Origin: Streptomyces wedmorensis
Lineage (GTDB): Bacteria > Actinomycetota > Actinomycetes > Streptomycetales > Streptomycetaceae
Direction: 5' to 3'
DNA length: 64,000 nucleotides
NCBI RefSeq assembly: GCF_000716445.1
Contig: NZ_JNWK01000060.1
Coordinates: 1 to 64,000 of the forward strand
The notes below the pieces were generated by a model that saw only the letters and a list, made by a program, of their open reading frames with translations, did not search any database and was not told the origin of the DNA. Made by a program: the position numbers and the translations under genes. Shown here in pieces: positions 23,588-31,841 of the stretch (position 1 is the stretch's first letter; each line of letters opens with the position of its first letter).

Positions 23588-23920
23588 ATGCCGCAGATCA
23601 CCGTCGACTACTCCGCGCCCCTCGACCGGCGAGGCTTCGCGCTGGCCCTGCACCCGCTCGTCGCCGAGACCGTCGACACCACGGTCGAGGCCTGCAAGAC
23701 CCGCTTCCGGGAGGTCGAGGAGCTGGTCGTGGCCGACGGGGCGACCGACGACGTGCTCGTACACGTCGAGATCGCCCTGCTGCCCGGCCGTACGGACGAG
23801 GTGAAGGCGAAGCTCGCGGAGGCCGTCCTCGACCTGCTGCCCGCCTACCTCAAGGCGGCGGACGGAGTCCGTCTCACCGCCGAGATCCGGGACCTCGACC
23901 TGTCCTACCGCAAGCGCTGA
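23588..23920 (+). CDS. 5-carboxymethyl-2-hydroxymuconate delta-isomerase-like protein
   Basis: The product is 110 aa starting MPQITVDYSAPLDRRGF, so Pro2 would be the catalytic N-terminal proline of the tautomerase superfamily after Met removal. It has a full CHMI-like length and the terminal EIRDLDLSYRKR. In E. coli strains the homologue HpaF acts in homoprotocatechuate breakdown, but no other genes of that pathway are here, so the substrate may differ. AGGAG lies 8 bp before the ATG. Its 3' end overlaps the converging TetR gene by 16 bp. Confidence 0.8.
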   Translation: MPQITVDYSAPLDRRGFALALHPLVAETVDTTVEACKTRFREVEELVVADGATDDVLVHVEIALLPGRTDEVKAKLAEAVLDLLPAYLKAADGVRLTAEIRDLDLSYRKR

Positions 23921-24639
23921 TCGGGCACGACGGGCGGCGTCGCCCCGACCGCGGGGACCAGCGCGGCCAGCCGCGCCACCAGGTCCGCGAAGGGGCCGTC
24001 GGCCGGCTCGTCGGCCAGGATCCCGACCAGGATCCCCGCCATGTCCGGGTCGTACGCGGCGCTCACCGCGGCGAGCGCCGCGAAGTCGTGCACGAGCTGC
24101 AACTCCAGCTCGGCGCGCGGGACGCGCCGGCCGTCCAGCCAGAGCAGCGCCGTCGACTCGGCGAGCGACACCCAGGAGCGGACGACCAACTCAAGGCGGG
24201 CCGAGGGCTTCTCGACCTCGAGGTGGGCGAGGATCTGTTCGTACGCGGCCTGCCGGACCTCGTCGATCATCGCGTTCGTCGTGGAGGAGCCCACCGCGGG
24301 CCCGCCGCGCATCAGCGCCGCGAATCCGGGCCCGTGGTCGTCGACGAAGTCGAAGAACCGGCCCATCACCCGCAGCAGCCGCGCCCCCAGCGGACCTTGC
24401 GGCGGTTCCACGAACCTGGCCGCCAGCTCGTCGGCCGCCCGCCTCAGCGCCGCCTCGTAGAGGCTCTGCTTGCCGGGGAAGTAGTGGTAGACCAGCGGCC
24501 GTGAGATCCCGGCGGCCGCGGCGATCTCGTCGATGGACACGTCGTCGGGAGAGCGGTGGCTGAAGAGTTCGAGGGCCACCCCGATCAGCTGCTGCTTGCG
24601 CTCCTCGACGCCCATCCTGCGGCGTACCCCGGTCGTCAT
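23905..24639 (-). CDS. TetR-family transcriptional regulator
   Basis: The product is 244 aa. The N-terminal helix-turn-helix (residues 10-56) contains VSIDEIAAAAGISRPLVYHYF, the TetR signature. The ligand-binding C-terminal half is not diagnostic. It is divergent from the acidic membrane protein at 24677 with a 37-bp gap that holds the inverted repeat TAACG-N5-CGTTA, a likely operator, so it may regulate itself and that neighbour. Confidence 0.88.
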   Translation of the reverse strand: MTTGVRRRMGVEERKQQLIGVALELFSHRSPDDVSIDEIAAAAGISRPLVYHYFPGKQSLYEAALRRAADELAARFVEPPQGPLGARLLRVMGRFFDFVDDHGPGFAALMRGGPAVGSSTTNAMIDEVRQAAYEQILAHLEVEKPSARLELVVRSWVSLAESTALLWLDGRRVPRAELELQLVHDFAALAAVSAAYDPDMAGILVGILADEPADGPFADLVARLAALVPAVGATPPVVPDQRLR

Positions 24640-24649
24640 ACGAACAGCC

Positions 24650-24664
24650 TAACGGGGTCCGTTA
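24650..24664. promoter_or_regulatory. Candidate TetR operator
   Basis: TAACG at 24650-24654 and CGTTA at 24660-24664 form a perfect inverted repeat across GGGTC. It lies centrally in the short gap between the divergent TetR and membrane-protein genes. Assignment to this TetR is by position only. Confidence 0.45.
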
Positions 24665-24676
24665 CGCTCCTGCTCC

Positions 24677-25165
24677 ATGAGCGCTTCCGACCAGGACACC
24701 CCGGCAGCCGAGGCCCCCGCGGCCACGAAGACCGACGAGGCTCCCGAACCCGCCGAAACCGACGAGACCGGAGAGCTCGACGAGGCCGCCGAGGCCGCCG
24801 GGAACGGGGCGCTCGACGAGGGCGACGAAGACGACGAAGACGACGACGAGGACGACGAAGAGGCCGGCGAGGACGGAGAACTCGACGAGCTCGACGACGA
24901 CTCCGCTTCGGGGCTCACCCCCAAGCAGGCGCGCCGCCTCCGCGTCGCCGCCGCCTCCGTCCTGCTCGTCACCCTCGCCGTGGTCCTGGTGATCCGCCTC
25001 GCGAGCCGTACGTCCGTCCTGGTCGTCGGCGTGTACGGCCTCGCGATGATCCTCTGCGGCGTCGTGATCGAACTGTCCCGCAACGGCCGTACACGGCTGG
25101 CCACATGGCTCCTGGTGGGAGGCCTGGCCGCCGCACTGGCCTTCGACTGGCTGATCCTGCCGTGA
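24677..25165 (+). CDS. Membrane protein with a long acidic N-terminal tail
   Basis: The product is 162 aa. Residues 1-80 are intrinsically disordered, with a run of about 25 almost purely Asp/Glu residues near 45-75. Three hydrophobic segments follow (about 90-107, 113-129 and 140-160). The body, with QARRLRVAAASVLLVTLAVV, resembles small actinobacterial integral membrane proteins of unknown function. The acidic tail would be cytoplasmic if the positive-inside rule holds at RRLR. It is probably under the adjacent TetR repressor. Confidence 0.75.
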   Translation: MSASDQDTPAAEAPAATKTDEAPEPAETDETGELDEAAEAAGNGALDEGDEDDEDDDEDDEEAGEDGELDELDDDSASGLTPKQARRLRVAAASVLLVTLAVVLVIRLASRTSVLVVGVYGLAMILCGVVIELSRNGRTRLATWLLVGGLAAALAFDWLILP

Positions 25166-25173
25166 CGCCCCGC

Positions 25174-26235
25174 TCAGAGGTCGAGGACGAGCCGCTTCCC
25201 CGCGCAGCGTGAGACGCAGATCAGCATCGAGTCGCCGCGTTCGGCATCGGTGAGCAGCTCGTCCCGGTGCTCGATCTCGCCTTCCAGTACCCGCTGTTGA
25301 CAGGTGCCGCAGAAGCCCTGCCGGCAGGAGTACGTGATGCCCGGCAGCTCCTCGCGGACCGCTTCGAGCACCGACTGGTCGGCCGCCACCGCCACCGTCC
25401 GCCCGGACCGGCGCAGTTCGACCTCGAAGGCGGTGCCGCCGGTCGTGGCCGCGGCCGAGAACCGCTCGAAGCGCGCGGCCCTGCCCTCCGGCATCGCCGC
25501 GCCCACCGCGTCCATCAGCCCGTCGGGGCCGCAGCAGTAGACGACCGTCCCGTCCGGCAGTTCCCCGAGGAAGCCCAGATCGGGACGGCCGGACTCGTCC
25601 TCGGCGACGACCGTCACCCGGTCGCGGCCGAGCCGCTCGACCTCGTCCAGGTACGGCATGGTGGCCCGGCTCCGGCCGCAGTACACGAGCCGCCACTCCG
25701 CCCCGGCCGCCTCGGCGGCGCGCACCATCGGGAGGACCGGGGTGACGCCGATGCCGCCGGCGACGAACACGTACGCGGGGGAGTCGATCAGCGGGAAGCG
25801 GTTGCGGGGCCCCCGGATCTCGACCTCCACGCCGTCGTGGAGCTGCTCGTGGACCTCGCGCGAGCCGCCCCGGCCGCCCTGCTCCTCCTCGATGAGGCGG
25901 GTCGCCACCGTGTACGCACCGGTGTCGGCCGGGTCGCCGCAGAGCGAGTACTGCCGGACGAGGCCCGATGGCAGGACGAGGTCGATGTGGGCGCCCGGCT
26001 GCCAGGCGGGCAGTCCCGCACCTTCCAGGCGCAGTTCGACGACCCCCTCGGCGGGCGTGGCCCGGCCGGTCACGAGGACCTTGCGGGGGACGGTGCTGCC
26101 CCGGCCGTATCCGGAGACGGGCTCGTCGAGGGCGGGCATCGGCCAGAGCGGGGCCGTGGTCATCCGGCTGCGGACGGCACGGCGGACGAGCAGCGCGGCG
26201 CCGGCGGCGAGGGCGACGGTGGTGAACCGGGGCAT
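25174..26235 (-). CDS. Ferredoxin reductase-type oxidoreductase with C-terminal 2Fe-2S domain
   Basis: The product is 353 aa. The FAD-binding beta-barrel occupies about residues 50-150 (RQYSLCGDP, flavin motif RxYS) and the NAD-binding domain about 155-255 (GGIGVTPVLPM; YCCGPDGLM). A plant-type 2Fe-2S ferredoxin domain follows with cysteines 304, 309, 312 and 340. The module passes electrons from NAD(P)H to a partner oxygenase or hydroxylase. Its ATG shares one base with the stop codon of the upstream PF10118 gene, so the two are translationally coupled. A short hydrophobic N-terminus (4-18) may anchor it to the membrane. A longer upstream reading frame is a shadow. Confidence 0.9.
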   Translation of the reverse strand: MPRFTTVALAAGAALLVRRAVRSRMTTAPLWPMPALDEPVSGYGRGSTVPRKVLVTGRATPAEGVVELRLEGAGLPAWQPGAHIDLVLPSGLVRQYSLCGDPADTGAYTVATRLIEEEQGGRGGSREVHEQLHDGVEVEIRGPRNRFPLIDSPAYVFVAGGIGVTPVLPMVRAAEAAGAEWRLVYCGRSRATMPYLDEVERLGRDRVTVVAEDESGRPDLGFLGELPDGTVVYCCGPDGLMDAVGAAMPEGRAARFERFSAAATTGGTAFEVELRRSGRTVAVAADQSVLEAVREELPGITYSCRQGFCGTCQQRVLEGEIEHRDELLTDAERGDSMLICVSRCAGKRLVLDL

Positions 26236-27119
26236 CAGCGGCCTCCGTTGGCGCCGGGCGAGGAGGCCAGGTAGGCCATGGCCTGCGCGGTGTCGCCCTC
26301 CTGTGAGGGGTGGTAGGCGCGGGAGAGGTAGCGGGGTATCGAGCGCAGCATGTCCGGGGTCGACGGCAGTACGCCCTTGCGGCCCCTGCGTACGAAGTCC
26401 GCGAAGGAGGCCTTCGGGTCGAGCAGGCTCGGGTCGTTCTCCATGAAGAAGCGGATGCCCCGCTGCCACAGGAAGACCAGCGCGGAGAAGGCGAGCGCCC
26501 AGGTGCGGGCGCGGCGCCGGTAGCCGCCGTCGAGGTGCATGAACAGCTCGAAGGCGACCGAGCGGTGCTCGACCTCCTCCGCGCCGTGCCAGCGCAGCAG
26601 GTCCAGCATCGTCGGGTCGGCGCCGACCCGGTCGAGCTCGTCGGCGTTGAGCACCCAGTTGCCGAGGAAGGCGGTGTAGTGCTCGATCGCGGCGATCATC
26701 GCGACCCGTTCCATCAGCCACCAGCGGCGCGGTCGGCCCGGCGGCAGGGTCCTGTCCCCGAGGAGCTTCTCGAAGAACCAGTCGACCTGCGCGGTGTACG
26801 GCGTGGGGTCCAGGCCCAGCTTCCGCAGGTGGGGGAGGACGTCGTCGTGTGCCTGGGAGTGGATGGCCTCCTGCCCGATGAACCCGATGACGTCCTCGCG
26901 CAGCCGGTCGTCGGTGATGTGCGGCAGCGCCTGCTTGTAGACGTGCACGAACCAGCGCTCACCGGCCGGCAGCAGCAGGTGCAGCACGTTGATGGTGTGC
27001 GTGGTGAAGGGGTCGCCGGGGACCCAGTGGAGCGGGGTCTCCTCCCAGTCGAAGGAGACCTTCCGGGCCTTGAGCTCGACGTGTTCAGACGCCACCGGGG
27101 CAGGCTGCGTATTAGACAT
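26235..27119 (-). CDS. PF10118-type 'metal-dependent hydrolase', possible di-iron oxidase
   Basis: The product is 294 aa starting MSNTQPAPVASEHVELK. It is annotated across actinobacteria as a metal-dependent hydrolase (PF10118). Visible helical metal-ligand motifs are GQEAIHSQAHD (about 86-96), AAIEHYTAF (about 143-151) and GAEEVEHRSVAFE (about 179-191). The ExxH/EExxH pattern resembles ferritin-like di-iron carboxylate enzymes. It is directly coupled to a ferredoxin reductase, which fits an electron-requiring oxygenase or desaturase better than a hydrolase (inference). The start at 27119 removes a non-conserved upstream extension. Confidence 0.8.
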   Translation of the reverse strand: MSNTQPAPVASEHVELKARKVSFDWEETPLHWVPGDPFTTHTINVLHLLLPAGERWFVHVYKQALPHITDDRLREDVIGFIGQEAIHSQAHDDVLPHLRKLGLDPTPYTAQVDWFFEKLLGDRTLPPGRPRRWWLMERVAMIAAIEHYTAFLGNWVLNADELDRVGADPTMLDLLRWHGAEEVEHRSVAFELFMHLDGGYRRRARTWALAFSALVFLWQRGIRFFMENDPSLLDPKASFADFVRRGRKGVLPSTPDMLRSIPRYLSRAYHPSQEGDTAQAMAYLASSPGANGGR

Positions 27120-27336
27120 GACGTCAATGTACTGAGGGGTAGGGCTCGGCGACAGGCCCCTGCACCGCCTTTTTCCCGCCCGACCGCGCGGCGGCTCTCC
27201 GGCCCGGAACCCGCGCCTGCGTCGCCCCAACGGCCCTGGTCCCGGCGTGCCCTGACCCGGCCCGCCCCGGCCGGCCCGTGCGTCGTGCGCCGCGCCCGCG
27301 CTCCCCACGTCCGCCTCCCCCCGCCCCATGGCACGG

Positions 27337-29571
27337 TCACCGCAGGGCGCGCCGCCGGCTCCCGTCCTCGAGGGTGCCGTCCAGGTCCGCCCGCGCCCCC
27401 GCCTCCGCCCGTACGGCGAGGACCGGGCCGTGCGAACGGCCCTTCACCCCTCCCGAGACCTCCAGGGCCGTGAACTCCGGGCTGCCCGCGGCCAGGACGT
27501 ACCAGCCGCCGCCCGGGGCCTGCCACAACACGCCCGCCAGAACCCGGGGATCCCGCACCCCGCACGCGGGCGAACCCTCGGAACGGGCCGCGAGCGCCGC
27601 CGGCACCTTCGCCGACGGGACCAGGAACTGGGCGAGGACCCGGCCGCCCGTACCCCGCCAGGTCTCCGCACGCGTGCACAGCCAGGTGCCGCGCCCGGCG
27701 CCCTCGGGCAGCTGCTGCCGCGCGAACCGCCAGGCGTTCACCGACCGCACCCCGTGCGCCCGTACCGCCGTCAGCCGGCACGCCGTACGCGCCCACGCCT
27801 CCCGCGCCTCATGCCCCGTCGCGTCCACCGGCGCCGCGGGCGAGCCCCACAGCAGCCGCGCGGGTGCCAGCTCGCCGAGGTCCGTGAGGAGCCGCAGCCC
27901 CGAACCGTCCCGCACCTGAAGGGTGTTCCAGCGGGCGCAGCCCTTCGCCTCCGCCGGACTCGGCAGCGGCTCCGTCACCCCGTACGCGTCCCGGGCCAGC
28001 GGCCACGGCTCCTTCGCGGGCGCCAGCAGGTCACGCACCGCCGCCTCCCGCACCCAGGGGGCCGTCAGATAGCGGACGTTGCCCGAGGCCCTGGACACCA
28101 CCAGCGCCGCCGAACCGACCGTGTCGGCCCCGTCCGTCCGCGCGAAGTCCAGCGCCGCCCCCGCCGCGCCACCGGTCGGCTCCGCGTACCGCACCACCCG
28201 CAGGCCGTCGTGGAACAGCACCACCCGGGCCCCGTCCACCACCCCGGCGAACAGCAGCTGCGGCGGCCCCATCGGCGGCCCCACCGGCGTCCCCGGCGTC
28301 GCCGACGACCGCACCGAGAGCCCCGGCCGCGCCCACACGGCGAGCGCCCGCCGCAACAGCGTCCCGTCCCCGGTGAGGCCGCCGCGCGCGGGCCACACCG
28401 AGAAGTCCTGCCGCGTCGAACCCGGCCACGCCCCGGGCGGCACCCGCTTGACCGCTCCCGGGTCCAGCGCCGCCTCGGCCGCCGGATTGCGCGCGTACGA
28501 CGGCGCAGCAGCACCGTTTCTTCCCCAGCCGTCCCCCGGCAGCCCGAGCAGCATCCCGCAGACCACGAGCGCCGCCACCGCCACCGCCGCCGCCCGCCCG
28601 TGCTGCCGCCGCCGCATCAGATCCGTCGGCCTCGCCTGCAACGCACACGGATCGAACTCGTCCGACTCCAGCAGCGCCGCCCCACTGACCCGCCCGGCAC
28701 GACCGGCCCCCAGCGGGCCGTAACCGCCGCCGGCGCCGAGCGGCCCGGGGCCGCTGCCGGTGCTGAGCGGCCCGAGGCCGCTGCCGGTGCCGAGCGGCCC
28801 GAGGCCGCCGGTGGGGGAGTCCGCCGTCCCCGGGCCACCGGTGGGGACGTCCGCCGTCCCGGGCCCGTGCCCGCTGCCCCGGCCCCGTCCCGGACCGGCC
28901 TGCTCCCCGACCCGCTCGCCGGACCCGCCCGGGACGACCCTGGACGCGGGTCCCGTCGCGGAGTAGTCGCCGTCGGCCCCGGCGGCCGGACCGGCCAGGG
29001 CGGTCAGGGTGTCCAGGGCGTCCGCCTCGGCCAGGGCGGACGCGAGGTCGTCGACACCGGCGGCGGCGAGCACGCGAAGGACCTCGGGATCGCCCTGGCG
29101 CTCCAGGCCGCGCAGGACGTAGGCCGCGCGGCCGGGGCCCGAGAGCCGGGAAAGCTGCTGGTCCAGGGCGAGTTCGTCGGCGCCGCCGACCCGGGGGAAG
29201 AGCCGCAGGCCCCACACGTGCGGGAGCAGCGGCGGGAACTGCGCCCGCCGGGGCAGCGCGAACCGCCGCAGGGGCTGCCCGGCGACGAGAGCCTGCCGCA
29301 GCACCTCGCCCCGTACGTACGCGTACCCGGGATCGACCGCGTCCTCCGCGCGCCGCGGCTCCGGCACCGAGGGGCCCGGCACCCGGCGGCGCGGCAGCGA
29401 GCGCTGCACGAGCGCGTGCGCGGTCAGCACCCGCCGGTTGCGGCCGAGCGACGGCGGCAGCACGAGATAGGCGATGCGGACGAGACGCGGATAGCGCTCG
29501 ACGAGCGCGGCCTCGGCCTGCTCGACGTCGACGGGACCCACGGGCGAGGGAACGAGATCCTGGGTGCTCAC
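27337..29571 (-). CDS. Sigma-factor-like membrane protein with extracytoplasmic domain
   Basis: The product is 744 aa with a GTG start and no strong ribosome site. Residues 20-60 (EAALVERYPRLVRIAYLVLPPSLGR) and about 138-185 resemble degenerate sigma-70 regions 2 and 4, but lack a convincing promoter-binding helix. A Gly/Pro/Ser low-complexity stretch spans about 205-295. One membrane segment lies at about 326-345, after a basic RRRQHGR. The C-terminal 400 residues should be outside the cell and carry conserved Trp and Cys. I do not recognise a defined family and assign no function. A membrane-tethered regulator or sensor is one possibility. Confidence 0.7.
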   Translation of the reverse strand: MSTQDLVPSPVGPVDVEQAEAALVERYPRLVRIAYLVLPPSLGRNRRVLTAHALVQRSLPRRRVPGPSVPEPRRAEDAVDPGYAYVRGEVLRQALVAGQPLRRFALPRRAQFPPLLPHVWGLRLFPRVGGADELALDQQLSRLSGPGRAAYVLRGLERQGDPEVLRVLAAAGVDDLASALAEADALDTLTALAGPAAGADGDYSATGPASRVVPGGSGERVGEQAGPGRGRGSGHGPGTADVPTGGPGTADSPTGGLGPLGTGSGLGPLSTGSGPGPLGAGGGYGPLGAGRAGRVSGAALLESDEFDPCALQARPTDLMRRRQHGRAAAVAVAALVVCGMLLGLPGDGWGRNGAAAPSYARNPAAEAALDPGAVKRVPPGAWPGSTRQDFSVWPARGGLTGDGTLLRRALAVWARPGLSVRSSATPGTPVGPPMGPPQLLFAGVVDGARVVLFHDGLRVVRYAEPTGGAAGAALDFARTDGADTVGSAALVVSRASGNVRYLTAPWVREAAVRDLLAPAKEPWPLARDAYGVTEPLPSPAEAKGCARWNTLQVRDGSGLRLLTDLGELAPARLLWGSPAAPVDATGHEAREAWARTACRLTAVRAHGVRSVNAWRFARQQLPEGAGRGTWLCTRAETWRGTGGRVLAQFLVPSAKVPAALAARSEGSPACGVRDPRVLAGVLWQAPGGGWYVLAAGSPEFTALEVSGGVKGRSHGPVLAVRAEAGARADLDGTLEDGSRRRALR
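28738..28818 (-). repeat. 27-bp tandem repeat (three units) in the sigma-like gene
   Basis: Two nearly identical 27-bp units (28738-28764, 28765-28791) and a third, partly diverged unit encode the repeated GLGPL(G/S)TGSG peptide. The unit length keeps the frame. Confidence 0.7.
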
Positions 29572-29647
29572 GTTCAGCAGAACGAGCGATTCTTCCGATG
29601 GTCACCCCGGCCCCGGGCGGTGCGGTGCGGGGGCGCCGGGCGCGGAC

Positions 29648-30448
29648 TCAGGCCGGAGAGACCGTCAACCGCTCCCGGATCAGCTCCGTCACCTCGTCCG
29701 GGACGCCGAGCCCCTCCCGTACGTACTTCTCCATCGAACCGTGCCGCACCGCCACTTCGTCGAGCGCCGCGTCGAGGTACTCGGGCAGCACCCCGATCAG
29801 GTCGAGCGCCAGCTGCGGGTCGCCGCCCTGCGCGGTGAACCCCTCGACCATCGGCGCGAACGCCTGCCTCACCGCCGGGTTCACCGCGAGGTACTCGGCC
29901 CGCACCGTCTCCTCGTCCGCGCCGAGCAGCGACAGCACCACCGTCGCCGCCCAGCCCGTCCGGTCCTTGCCCGCCGAGCAGTGGAAGAGCAGCGGCCCGG
30001 CCCCCGGCGTGCCCAGCTCGCCCAGCAGAGCGCGGTACGAGGCGCGGGCGGAGTCCCCGGAGACGAAAGTCCGGTACGTCCGCTCGAAGGCCGCCCGCAC
30101 CCGGCCCCCGCCCAGATGCTCCTCGGCCAGGGCCGGATCGGCCAGCAGCTTCTTCAGACGCGCGGCGGGCGGCAGCCCGCTGCCCGTCAGCTGGTCCGAC
30201 AGCACGTCCGCGACGAGCAGCCGCGCGTCGGCGGGCAGCCGGTCCGGCCGCTCCGCCCGCTCCCTCTCCGTCCGCAGGTCGACCACCGTACGGATGCCCA
30301 GGGCCGCCACCGCCGGCTCGTCCGGATCCAGCCGGTCGAGCTGCGCCGAGCGCAGGACCCGCCCGGCGCGGACCTCCCGCCCGTCGCCGACCGGCAGTCC
30401 GCCGAGATCACGGAGGTTGGCTACGGAGGTGGCGGGGATGGCGGGCAT
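29648..30448 (-). CDS. Tyrosine-protein phosphatase (DSP-like family)
   Basis: The product is 266 aa. The catalytic P-loop HCSAGKDRTG has C157 and R163, and the upstream VDLRTERER (about 56-64) and NLRDLGGLPV (11-20) are typical of bacterial protein tyrosine/serine phosphatases related to MptpB/LipA-type lipid phosphatases. It may act on phosphotyrosine proteins or phosphoinositides. GGAGGAG lies 8 bp before the ATG. The C-terminus ends in predicted helices. Confidence 0.9.
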   Translation of the reverse strand: MPAIPATSVANLRDLGGLPVGDGREVRAGRVLRSAQLDRLDPDEPAVAALGIRTVVDLRTERERAERPDRLPADARLLVADVLSDQLTGSGLPPAARLKKLLADPALAEEHLGGGRVRAAFERTYRTFVSGDSARASYRALLGELGTPGAGPLLFHCSAGKDRTGWAATVVLSLLGADEETVRAEYLAVNPAVRQAFAPMVEGFTAQGGDPQLALDLIGVLPEYLDAALDEVAVRHGSMEKYVREGLGVPDEVTELIRERLTVSPA

Positions 30449-30542
30449 GACATCGACTCCTCCGGTTCGCACACGTTCGTGTCGACCGTAGTGGATCGCC
30501 CCGATACGGGCAGATCGGAGCGGGTCCGTCCGAGCGGGCGGG

Positions 30543-31547
30543 TCACTCCCCGGACGCGGCCAGCTCCGCCAGGACCTTCGCCTCCCGTTCGGGCGAGAGG
30601 CCGACCGGCGGCCGGTCCGGGCGTTGGGGCGCGGTCCCGCCGACGGACCGCAGCCAGGCCCAGGTGTCGGCGACGGTCTCCGCCACCGGCCGGCAGCGCA
30701 GCCCGGTCGCGACCGCCCGGGAGACGTCCGCGGTGTGCATCGCGTCGTACATCTCGCCCGGCGGCAGCCACACGGGCAGCTCCGTCCAGGGCGCGACCCC
30801 GGCGGCGAGCAGCTCGTCCGGCGCGGCCCAGCGCAGTTCCGCGTCCGAGCCGGTGACGCGCACACAGGCGTCGAGGAGTTCGCCCATGGTCGCGTGCCCG
30901 CCCGGCGACACGAGGTTGTACGGCCCCGACAGCCCGGCCGCCACCGCGTCCAGCGTCCATTCGGCCAGGTCGCGGGCGTCGATGTACTGGCACGTCAGGG
31001 CGCGCGGCCCCGGAGCCAGGACCTGGCCTCCGCGCGCGATCCGGGTCAGCCACCAGGGCAGCCGGCCCACGTTCTCGTACGGGCCGAGGATCAGCCCCGC
31101 CCGGACGAGCAGCGTCCGTTCCGGTCCGAAGGCCGCCGTGGCGGCGAGCTCACCGCCCCGCTTGGCCTCCGCGTAGGGCACGTCCCCGTCGTCCGGCGAA
31201 CCCTCCACCAGCGGCCCGTCCTCCGCGAGCCCGGCGGCCGCGGGCCACGCGTACACGGACCGGCTCGACACGTACGCGTACCGCCCGACCCGGTCCGCGA
31301 GCAGCCGGGCCGCGTCCCGTACCGCCGACGGCGCCGCCGACCAGGTGTCCACGACCACGTCCCACGAGCCGGTCCCGAGCGCGGCGAGGCCCTCCGGAGC
31401 GGTCCGGTCCCCGGTCAGCGACACCGCCCCCGCCGGGGGCTCGTGGCGTCCCCGGTGGAACACCGTCACCTCCCAACCCCGGCCCAGCGCCGCCTCGACG
31501 ACCGCGCGGCCGACGAACTCCGTACCTCCGAGCATCAGCAATCTCAT
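30543..31547 (-). CDS. NAD-dependent epimerase/dehydratase family protein
   Basis: The product is 334 aa. It is an extended SDR with the N-terminal cofactor motif GGTEFVG (7-13) and an atypical active-site segment near 120-135 (PYAEAKRGGE, in place of the usual YxxxK). It resembles actinobacterial isoflavone-reductase/epimerase-like proteins. The substrate is unknown. The start at 31547 gives MRLLMLGGTEFVGRAVV directly. It stands alone, 94 bp upstream of the phosphatase gene on the same strand. Confidence 0.85.
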   Translation of the reverse strand: MRLLMLGGTEFVGRAVVEAALGRGWEVTVFHRGRHEPPAGAVSLTGDRTAPEGLAALGTGSWDVVVDTWSAAPSAVRDAARLLADRVGRYAYVSSRSVYAWPAAAGLAEDGPLVEGSPDDGDVPYAEAKRGGELAATAAFGPERTLLVRAGLILGPYENVGRLPWWLTRIARGGQVLAPGPRALTCQYIDARDLAEWTLDAVAAGLSGPYNLVSPGGHATMGELLDACVRVTGSDAELRWAAPDELLAAGVAPWTELPVWLPPGEMYDAMHTADVSRAVATGLRCRPVAETVADTWAWLRSVGGTAPQRPDRPPVGLSPEREAKVLAELAASGE

Positions 31548-31841
31548 GCCCCGAAGCCTGCCCGGCCGCGCCGACCCAGACGAGAGGGTTCCGCTCCCGG
31601 AGGATTCCGCCACGGGAGGAACGCCGCCGACGGAACGCGCCTGGGGGAGCGCGCCGGGGGAACGACACCGGCGGAACGCGGTGGGGGAGCGCGGCCGGGG
31701 GGGCGACACCGGCGGAACGCCGCCGACGGAACGCGCCGGGGAAGCGAGGGCGACGGAACGCGCCGGGGAAACGACGCCGCCCGGACCGGCTCCCGAGGGC
31801 GCCGATCCGGCCATCCGGCCGGGATGGCACCATGGCGGACG
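31548..31841. repeat. Repeat-rich intergenic region with CGGAACGC units
   Basis: The 294-bp gap between divergent genes contains at least five copies of CGGAACGC, within larger imperfect units such as GACGGAACGCGCCGGGG, concentrated at about 31612-31770. No promoter is clear. It is probably slipped-strand minisatellite DNA; a binding-site array cannot be excluded. Confidence 0.55.

Noticed and set aside
30449..30542. ACACG/CGTGT dyad upstream of the tyrosine phosphatase as an operator
   Set aside because: The arms are short and no regulator gene is adjacent; not distinguishable from background.
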